Below, piece after piece: positions 56,261 to 64,000 of a stretch of DNA of 64,000 bases. Origin of the DNA: Arachis hypogaea (taxonomy: Eukaryota; Streptophyta; Magnoliopsida; Fabales; Fabaceae). The notes below the pieces were generated by a model, which was not told where the DNA came from, made no database searches, and saw nothing but the letters and a program-made list of their open reading frames with translations. The position numbers and the translations under genes were made by a program. The stretch is taken from the NCBI RefSeq assembly GCF_003086295.3, contig NC_092051.1:68325772-68389771 (forward strand), read 5' to 3'. Positions within the stretch are counted from its first letter, which is position 1, and every line of letters starts with the position of its first letter.

Positions 56261-57535
56261 AAGGTTCCATTATGTGGGGGTTTCTAGGGCATCTGTGAAT
56301 TCTGCGATAAAATCGGCTAGATACTGTGATTTGATGGCCGTCCGAGCTTCATTTTGGAGGTCAAACTCTGACAACTCGACTGCCCATTATAGAATTCTGC
56401 CTGCTAGATCTGTTTTCTGCAATATTCCTTTTATGGGCTGGTTAGTTCGAACCTTAATGGTGTGAGCCTGGAAGTACGGGCGGAGTCGTCGAGACGTTAA
56501 GATAATAGTATAGGCAAATTTTTCTATTTTCTAGTAGTTCAGCTCGGATCCCTGTAGTGCCTTGCTAATGAAGTAGACGGGTTATTGCCCATTTTCGTCT
56601 TCTCTGACTAGTGCTGAAGCTATTGCCCGACTCCCTACTGCGAGATATAATATGAGTCGTTCTCCTTCTCGTGGTCGAGATAAGATAGGTGGCCGTCCTA
56701 AGAACTCCTTGAAGTCTTTGAATGCTTGCTCACATTCTATCGTCCATTCGAACTTTTTTCCCTTTCTTAAAGTAGCATAGAAGGGGAGAGATCTTATCGC
56801 GGCTCCTGCTAAGAATCGGGATAGGGCGGCCGATCGCCCGTTGAGTTGTTGTACTTCTTTGACACAGGTTGGAGTCTTCATGTTGAGTATGGCTTGACAT
56901 TTGTCTGGGTTTGCTTCAATTCTCCTTTGTTGAGCATGAAGCCTAAGAATTTGCCTGCTTCTACTGCGAAGGTACATTTTGCCGGATTGAGTCGCATGTT
57001 GTGTTTCCTTATGGTGTCAAACACTTGAGCCAGGTCGGATAATAATGTATCTTCGGTTTGTGTTTTTATTAACATGTTGTCCACATAGACCTCCATGATG
57101 TTTCCGATGTGATCTAAAAAAAACTTTATTCATTAGTCTTTGATAAGTAGCTCCTGCGTTCTTGAGACCAAAGGGCATCATGATGTAACAGTAGTTTGCC
57201 TTTGGTGTTAAAAACGAGGTCTTTTCTTGGTCTGGTGGATACATAGGGATTTGGTTGTATCCTGAATACGCGTCCATAAATGAGAGATATTTATATCCAG
57301 AGGAAGCATCTACCAGGGTGTCAATACTTGGGAGCGGGTATGGATCTTTTGGGCAAGCTTTGTTGAGATCGGTGTAATCGGTGCACATTCGCCACTTCCC
57401 ATTCAATTTTTTCACCAAGACGACGTTGGCTAGCCATAGCAAGTATTTAACTTCTCTTATAAATCCGGCTTCCAGTAGTGCCTGTACTTGCTCTTCCACA
57501 GCTTGGGATCGCTCTGGCCCAAGCTTTCTTCATCT
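56261..57535 (-). pseudogene. Element E RT and first RNase H
   Basis: RT TDLNKACPKDPYPLP and FMDAYSGYNQI (57499-57130), a run-of-A frameshift at about 57115, then EVYVDNMLIKTQ: the catalytic box reads YVDN, so the second catalytic Asp is lost. RNase H (YLAVGSRAIASALVRE) is followed by TAA and TAG at about 56584 and 56532. TGA near 57533 separates it from the protease. Confidence 0.85.
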
Positions 57536-59660
57536 CTGCTGTACCGGTCGAGATCCTGGGTAGACCGCCAACTTGTGGCACATTAGCTTAGGGTCTATGC
57601 CTGGCATGTCCGCAGCTTTCCATGCAAAGAGGTCGACATTATTTCGCAAGAATTGTATTAGCAATTCTTTTAAATCTCCTTTGAGGATTGTGCCGATATT
57701 AGTTGTTTTTTCCGAGGTGTCCCCGATCTGAATTCTTTCTATCTCGCCCTCTGGTTAGGGGCGAAGATCTTCTCGTCGTTGAACTCCACCCAACTCGATT
57801 GCGTGGAACTCTTCTCATTTGCCTCTGAGGTTTAGGCTTTCGTTATAACAGCGACGTGCCATCTTTTGGTCAGCTTTTATCGTGGCTATCTCTTTTGGAG
57901 TTGGAAACTTCATACATAGGTGTGGGGTCGATACTATTGCGCCGAGTTGGTTGAGTGTTGTCCGACCTATGAGAGCATTGTAAGCTGAACTTACATCGAC
58001 CACAATGTAATCTCCTGGATTGGTCTCCTTTTCCGAAGGTTGTATGTAGTGATATATATCCTAATGGTCGAACCGGGGTATCTCATAACCCGAACAGACT
58101 GTTTGGATATGCCTTAAGTTCTTTTTCTTCTAAGCCGAGTTTATCAAAGGCTGTCTTGAATAATATGTCGGCAGAACTCCCTTGGTCTATTAAGGTGCGG
58201 TGTAGGTTGGCATTTGCCAATATGATGGTGATGACCATGGGATCGTCGTGTCCTGTGATGATGCCGGACGCGTCCTCCTTAGTGAATGTTATCGCTGGGA
58301 TGTTGAGTGCTTCCTCCTCTCCTTCGACATGACATACTTCTTTGAGATACCTTTTACGGGAAGATTTGGAGGTCCCTCTTGCTGTGAATCCGCCATGTAT
58401 CATGTGGACGTGTCTTTCTGGTGTCCGAGGTGATCGTTCTGCTCGTTCGGTATCTTCATCCCTTCGTCTTTTTCTTTGATCATCATCTCGGGTGGCCAGG
58501 AATCGATCTAATTTTCCTTCCCTCACCAATTTTTCTATGATATTTTTCAAGTCGAAGCCTTCGTTGGTGGCGTTTCCTCTGACCCGATGATATTCACAAT
58601 ATTCCTTCCAATTTCCTCCTCCTCTTTTTCCTTTGAGGGGCCATGCTAGGGGAATCTTTTCTGTATGGCAGACCTCCTTGTATATTTCGACTAGGGATGC
58701 TCTGAGGGGAGTATAATTATGGTATTTTTTAATTTTCTCCCCTTGTCAGTCTTCTTTCTTTTTGTCTTTATCTCGGTAGGGGTTCCCAGATTTTGAGGTT
58801 TCTCCTAATCGAGCATTTTCTTCCATGTTGATATATTTTTCTGCTCGCTCCTGTACTTCGTCTAATGAGGTAGGGTACTTCTTTGATATAGATTGGCTAA
58901 ATGGCCCCTCTCGTAGGCCATTGATGAGTCCCATGATGGCGGCCTCTGTTGGTAAGCTTTGTATGTCCATGCATGTTTTGTTGAATCATTCCATGTAATT
59001 GCGAAGGCTCTCCCGATCTCCTTGCTTGATCCCCAGTAGACTGGGGGCGTGCTTGGCTTTATCTTTCTAAATGGATAATCTGGCCAGGAACTTTTTGGCC
59101 AGGTCGTCGAAGTTTGGGATGGACTTTGGAGGTAAGTTGTCGAACCATCGGATTGCTATCTTTGTGAGAGTTTTTGGGAAAGCTTTGCAGCGAACGCCGT
59201 CTGAGGCGTCGATAAGGTACATTCTGCTTCTGAAATTGCTGAGATGGTGGTTGGGATCTGTGGTGCCATCATATAAAGTCATATCTGGGAGTTTGAAGTC
59301 CTTTGGGATTTTGGTTTTCATGATCTCTCTGGTGAATGGATCCTGTTCTTTACGTGAGCTTTCCTCAGGAGTGATCCGAGGGGCCTTCGATTTGAGATCG
59401 GCTTCCAATTGCTGTAATTTTTCTTCCAATTCTCGACGTCGCCGTATCTCTCTTTGTAGATCCTTCCCAATTTCTCGTTGTTGTTGGGTTTCTTTTTCAA
59501 GTTGCTTCAAGCGATCTTGGAGTACTTCTATCGCCCTCGGGTTTGCTGGATTTTTGTCTCCGTTGGATTCCGGGGTGTCGTTTAGTGGGGTGTCCGCGTT
59601 TTTGTGCGGCGTTCTGTTTTCTAGATCTGAATCGTGATCGTTGTCATGGTTGTTGGGATG
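57536..59660 (-). pseudogene. Element E gag and protease
   Basis: Gag starts around NHDNDHDSDLENRTPHKN (about 59650); the coiled coil QQREIGKDLQREIRRRRELEE and gag domain PDMTLYDGTTDPNHHLSNF follow. Stops and indels occur near 59068, 58985, 58750 and 58565. The zinc-knuckle region (58620-58560) and protease (LIDQGSSADILF near 58180) are recognisable; a deletion of about 14 bp near 58013 and TAA near 57766 break the remainder. The upstream MHNVCLNQG.. extension belongs to the junction with F, not to gag. Confidence 0.82.
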
Positions 59661-59989
59661 ATGATTCCAGGGCATCTTGGCCAGTTTCACTGACCTTTTC
59701 TTTACTGTTTTTAGGTTAGTTTCATGCATTTCCTTAGGAAATAAGCTAGTTTTGGGTAGATATTCACTTACACCTTGATTCAAGCATACATTGTGCATTT
59801 CACATTATTTCATGAGGATTTTGCATAAGTTTAGTGACAAATTGTATGTTGCATTGCCCATGACTTGGAGTAGAACTTTGATGCACTCTATTGCTTGATT
59901 TCAGGACCAAAGGAAGCAAGAAAAGGGAGGAAAATTGCAAGATTAATGAGAAAAGTGATTGCCAATGACACTCTCAAAACTATCATTGC

Positions 59990-60800
59990 CCACGTTAAGA
60001 GTCACGTTAACTAAGTTAACGTAAACTCTAACGTGGAAAAGGGAAGTTGAGCCAACGTTAATGACACTTAACATTGTCAATAACGTTGGCAAACACTCAT
60101 GAGTGGCCACGTTAGAGCCCACGTTAACCTAGTTAACGTGACCTCTAACGTTAAAGGGGGAAGAGAAGCCAACGTTAGTGACATTCAACATTGTCACTAA
60201 CGTTGGCCTAAGGATGCAACACACCACGTTAACTCCCACGTTAACTTGGTTAACGTGGGAGCTAACGTAAGAAGTGAGAGTTGTCGACAACGTTAGTGAC
60301 ACTCAACATTGTCACTAACGTTGGAAGCAACCACACAACCCCCCAAGGAGCCACGTTAACTTCCACATTAACTTAGTTAACGTGGAAGCTAACGATGAGG
60401 AATGAATGATGAGCCAACGTTAATGACACTCAACATTGTCACTAACGTTGGGATGGCTAAGAATGGCCACGTTAGAAGCCACGTTAACCTAGTTAACGTG
60501 GACTTTAACGTGAGATCTAGGGGCACATTGGAATGTTAGTGACAATGTTGAGTGTCACTAACGTTCTCGAAGGTTGGCAAGGCCACGTTAGAAGCCACGT
60601 TAACCTAGTTAACGTGGGCTTTAACGTGAAGCAAAAAGGGGCACACTAGAACGTTAGTGACAATGTTGAGTGTCACTAACGTTCTCGAAGGTTGGCAAGG
60701 CCACGTTAGAAGCCACGTTAACCTAGTTAACGTGGGATCTAACGTGAGGCAAGGGGGTACATTGGAACGTTAGTGAAAATGTTAAGTGTCACTAACGTTC
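59990..60800. repeat. Seven tandem ~118-bp units, each with two long palindromes
   Basis: Each unit has palindrome 1, CCACGTTAAC-cta-GTTAACGTGG (10-bp stem), and palindrome 2, ACGTTAGTGACA-loop-TGTCACTAACGT (12-bp stem, 8-nt loop). In units 1-4 the loop reads CTCAACAT; in units 5-7 the hairpin is flipped and the loop reads ATGTTGAG, its reverse complement. Unit starts are near 59995, 60107, 60223, 60351, 60465, 60581 and 60701. Confidence 0.9.
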
Positions 60801-60978
60801 CCGAACTTATACTTTCACTAAATGATTAACACCCCTTACGCCCTGAGCTAAAGTCTCTGCCCACTTAACACTTTCTCTCTACAAGTAAAGCCAAGCCCAA
60901 ATGAAGAAAAGAACTGCTTCAAACTCAAGATCCAAAGGCCCAAGACTCGAAGAGCAAACTAGAAGCTGAGAAGAGTAG

Positions 60979-60988
60979 TATATATAGG
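60979..60988 (+). promoter_or_regulatory. LTR TATA-box candidate (element F)
   Basis: TATATATAGG after the palindrome array, about 985 bp before the LTR end; a plausible U3/R boundary. Confidence 0.5.
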
Positions 60989-61970
60989 AGTAGCTTTGAA
61001 TTGTAAAACAGAGTTTAAGGAGGCTGGAAGAGGAGAACTACTCTCTGTATTTTACTTTCTCTGCATTTTCTAGTTTTATGATGTATTCTCCATCTTTGTT
61101 TTCATTTTCTAGAGCTATGAACAACTAAACCCCTTTCATTGGGTTAGGGAGCTCTGTTGTAATTTGATGGATCAATACTAATTTTCATTATTCTTCTTCT
61201 ATCTTTTCTCTTGATTTTACTTGAAAGCTTTCGATCTTCATCCAATTGAGTAGTTATCTTGGAAGAGAAGCTATTCAAACTTGGATCTCTTTTGAACCTT
61301 GAAAGAGGAATGAAGAGATCAAGCTAGAAATGCTTTCTCATGCTGGACCAAATTGGGTTTGGATGGGTATGTGACTATAACCCTCTCAATACTTGATTTG
61401 GGAAATGCATGTGGTATAATCAGTGACCATACTTCATCTCTTCTCATGAGCAATTGACCAAGGAATTGGCTATTGATCAAGATTTGAGAGATTGAATTGC
61501 AAGAAATTATAATTCAATCACTTAAGATTGCCAAGGAGATCAATGAGTGCGTTGATTGAGGAAGAGATGAAAATGAACTTGATCCGGAGAATTGCAACAT
61601 CTCCTAAGCCCAATGAAATCCCCATCTCTGATCTTACCCATTCTCTTTAATTTCTGCCATTTACTTTTATGAGCAAATCCCCCATTCCCATTTACAATTC
61701 TGCAATTTATTTTCAGTCATTTACTTCCAATCCTTTAATCCTAGCATTTACTTTTCTGTTATTTACATTCCCGTCATTTTATTTTCTGCAACTCTCAACC
61801 AAAATTTTTGATTCGCTCAACTAGAACATTCTTCTAATTAAAGTTGCTTGATCAATCAATCCCTGTGGGATTCGACCTCACTCTATTGTGAGTTTTTACG
61901 TGACGACAAATTCGGTACACTTGCCGAAGGGAGATTTATTGTGAGACAAGTTTTCCGTGCATCAAGTTTA

Positions 61971-61990
61971 TGGCGCCGTTGCCAGGGATT
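61971..61990 (+). other. Element F primer binding site
   Basis: TGGCGCCGTTGCCAGGGATT, matching the complement of the plant tRNA-Asp 3' end over 13 bases and then with one mismatch. Confidence 0.85.
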
Positions 61991-62256
61991 GATTGTGCAT
62001 CAACAATGATTAAATTGGAAGATCACTAGATTGAGCATTTTTATTTTGTGAATTTCATTTTCTGTTTTAGTGATTTACTTTTTGTTTTAGTTAAACTTCT
62101 TCCCTTCCCCGTCTATTCTTTTGTTCTTCTTTGTTATTTTCAATTCTGTTTGCTAACCCACTAACTGTTTGATATATTGCATCACCCACAACTAACAGTA
62201 ATTCTGACACAAATACTTTCTGCACCTATCTTTTCTTGCTTGCACTTGATGGTTGT
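61991..62256 (+). other. Element F 5' leader
   Basis: T-rich leader without supported genes. Confidence 0.5.
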
Positions 62257-64000
62257 ATGACAAGGAGAAGAAGCGGAGCTTCAACTTCCTTCGATTCTGA
62301 ACCTGATAGGACCTTCCTTAGATTAAGGAGGGAGGCAAGAGGAAAGAAAGTGGTTGGTGCTGAGGAAGAAGAGGAATTCTTTGAAACAAACATGGAAGAC
62401 AACATGGAAATCCATCATGAAGAAGAAGATCACAACCATGGGGGAGGAGGTAGAACAAATCATGCTGGGGAGGATAAAAGAGTTTTGGGCTCTTACATCA
62501 ATCCAAACCCAGGAAATTGTGGAAGTAGCATCCAAAAGCCAACAATCCATGCCAACAAATTTGAACTTAAACCACAGCTCATCACCCTTGTTCAGAACAA
62601 CTGTTCGTTTGGAGGAAGTGTTCAAGAAGACCCCAATCAACATTTAACCACCTTCCTGAGAATATGTGACACAGTGAAGTCTAATGGTATTCATCCTGAC
62701 GCCTATAGACTGCTCTTATTTCCATTCTCACTCAGGGACAAGGCAGCCAAATGGCTGGAATCTTTCCCAAGGGAAAGCTTGACAACTTGGGAAGACGTGG
62801 TGAACAAATTCTTAGCAAGATTTTACCCTCCTCAACGAATCAATAGGCTGAGAGCTGAGGTCCAAACTTTCAGGCAACAAGATGGTGAGACTCTATATGA
62901 AGCATGGGAGAGGTTCAAGGACTTAACAAGGAGGTGTCCACCTGACATGTTCAACGAATGGGTGCAGCTGCACATTTTCTATGAAGGGCTCTCTTATGAG
63001 TCAAAGAAGGCCGTAGACCATTCATCTGGAGGATCTTTGAACAAGAAGAAGACCATTGAGGAAGCCATAGATGTTATTGAAACAGTAGCAGAGAACGACT
63101 ACTTCTATGCTTCCGAAAGAGGGAACACAAGAGGAGTAATAGAGCTAAACAATGTAGATGCTCTGTTGGTCCAAAACAAGCTCATTACCCAGCAGCTGGC
63201 TAACCTCACCAAGAAGATGGAGATGAACCAAGTAGCAGCAATCTCCACTTCATCAACAATCCAAGAAAGAGTGAATGAAGAAGCAGAGGTGAGTCAGGAG
63301 TAAGCCAACTACATTGGGACTTCACCAAGGAAAAATTATGATCCATACTCCAAGACCTACAACCCTGGATGGAGAAACCACCCAAACTTTGGGTGGGGAA
63401 GTGAGCAAGATCAAAACCAAGACCAGAGACGTTACAACTCCAACAACAATGCAGCTCACCAGCAATTCACACAGAGGACGTCTCAACACCCCCACAACAA
63501 CACTTCTTCATATGCTTATCAAAACCAAAATAGCACATCTGCTCCGAATCACCCATCAATTGATGACAAGCTCTCTAAGATTGAAGCCTTACTTGAAGGA
63601 ATATGCCAAGAGATTCAAGAAAATAAGGTGTTCAAAGAGGAAGTGCGAGCCAATATTAAGAACCAGGGAGAGACCATTAGGAAGCTGGAATTCCAGGTGG
63701 GATATTTAGCTAAGAAGATTCCCAAACCTACCGATAGCTTCCCAAGTGACACGGAGAAAAACCCCAAGGGAGAAGCAAAGAAAGTAAGATGGGAAGATTG
63801 CAAAATGGTCACTATGAGTGATCAAGAGACTTAAGACAAGCAAGGCAAATTTTGCAAACAACCTGAAGAGAACTCAACAAAGGAGGAGGATAGAGATCAC
63901 CAAGAACGAAAAATCTCACAACAAGAGTTGCTGAAGCTCTATGCTCCCTTCCCTCAACTGCTCAATGGTGCTGTGGGAAAGAAAATATACTCAAGGTTCC
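62257..64000 (+). pseudogene. Element F gag, two in-frame stops, runs off the window
   Basis: I take ATG at 62257 (MTRRRSGASTSFDSEPDRTF); the frame is open upstream only through a TTG at 62236. An acidic segment (GAEEEEEFFETN) precedes the gag domain (FELKPQLITLVQNNCSFGG, WLESFPRESLTTWEDVVNKFLARFY cut here at the family motif, YEAWERFKDLTRRCPPDM). TAA at 63301-63303 and TAA at 63832-63834 interrupt, but the frame continues after each (ANYIGTSPRKNYDP; then DKQGKFCKQ, LYAPFPQLLNGAVGKK). Related to the gag of D but clearly a separate family. No zinc knuckle. Confidence 0.82.

Larger units (their letters stand above)
49466..59690 (-). mobile_element. Element E: decayed Tat-like element, relative of C
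   Basis: Same order as C in the same orientation: 3' LTR, antisense gene, tandem repeats, INT, two RNases H, RT, PR, gag. Many stops, mostly CAG/CAA/CGA to TAG/TAA/TGA, and several 1-bp indels. Its 5' LTR is not in the window: just upstream of gag the sequence changes to element F at about 59660-59695. Confidence 0.88.
59691..61964 (+). repeat. Element F 5' LTR
   Basis: About 2.27 kb ending CCGTGCATCA, six bases before the PBS, the same spacing as in the A/D family (ACCA-AGTTTT-PBS). It holds the palindrome array 59990-60800, TATATATAGG at 60979 and the block CCCTGTGGGATTCGACCTCA (61861) which resembles CTCCGTGGGATTCGACCC in A/D LTRs. Confidence 0.7.
59691..64000 (+). mobile_element. Element F: Athila-like retrotransposon, 5' portion
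   Basis: A long LTR, tRNA-Asp PBS and gag are present; the element runs off the window. The left boundary is approximate (TGACCTTTTC at 59691 is the best TG start I see; range about 59660-59700). It lies in the 5' end of E, so it probably inserted there. Confidence 0.7.

Noticed and set aside
59671..59690. CTGGCCAAGATGCC on the minus strand as a PBS of E
   Set aside because: Only loosely like TGGCGCCGTTGCC, with no LTR end next to it.
59990..60800. CRISPR-like look of the F repeat array
   Set aside because: Plant LTR context, units of about 118 bp without unique spacers, and tandem homology along the full unit.

Overview
This window is a stack of nested plant LTR retrotransposons of the Ty3/gypsy superfamily. 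I see no host gene, tRNA, rRNA or CRISPR array in it. The LTR that begins TGATGAGCGGATAATTTAT, the recurring TAAGTTTGGTGT motif and the TGGCGTTCAACGCCA palindromes are, from memory, typical of peanut (Arachis) repeats such as the FIDEL/Feral group. I therefore infer a repeat-rich, probably pericentromeric, segment of an Arachis genome. The lineage names Athila-like and Tat-like rest on protein architecture read by eye, not on a search.

Layout. (A) 1-17284, plus strand: the 3' part of an Athila-like non-autonomous element (gag-protease remnant, a downstream ORF3, a 1.78-kb 3' LTR). Its ORF3 is split by (C) 3404-14143, minus strand: a complete, young Tat-like element with 543-bp LTRs, tRNA-Asp-type PBS, gag-pol with a few stops, a 107-bp tandem repeat, and an intact intron-containing antisense ORF. 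(G) 17285-22102 and 47754-49465, minus strand: one Athila-like autonomous element (gag tail, PR, RT, RNase H, INT, ORF3). Its RT is split by (B) 22103-47748, plus strand: a heavily deleted and rearranged Tat-like element. The gag of B is in turn split by (D) 23434-42204, plus strand: a tandem complex of three LTRs and two internal regions of the non-autonomous A family. (E) 49466 to about 59690, minus strand: a decayed relative of C inserted in the gag of G. (F) about 59691 to 64000, plus strand: the start of another Athila-like element, with a 2.3-kb LTR full of palindromes, apparently inserted in the 5' end of E.

Three insertions are proven by 5-bp target-site duplications inside the window: CCTCC for C, ATGTC for B, GTCTC for D. 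LTR divergence counted by eye (C about 0.6%, outer D LTRs about 1.5%, B about 4%) agrees with the nesting order.

Gag and protease of the A/D family could be packaged and mobilised by an autonomous partner such as G. Both families carry a downstream ORF3 resembling the putative plant transposon protein domain, while A/D has no RT, RNase H or integrase. The C/B/E family instead carries a spliced antisense gene converging on gag-pol. The most interesting signals are the three-LTR complex with its 3' microhomology scar, the intact antisense gene, a repeated hairpin plus TAAGTTTGGTGT module in A/D, and family-specific palindrome arrays, including hairpins with flipped loops in the LTR of F.
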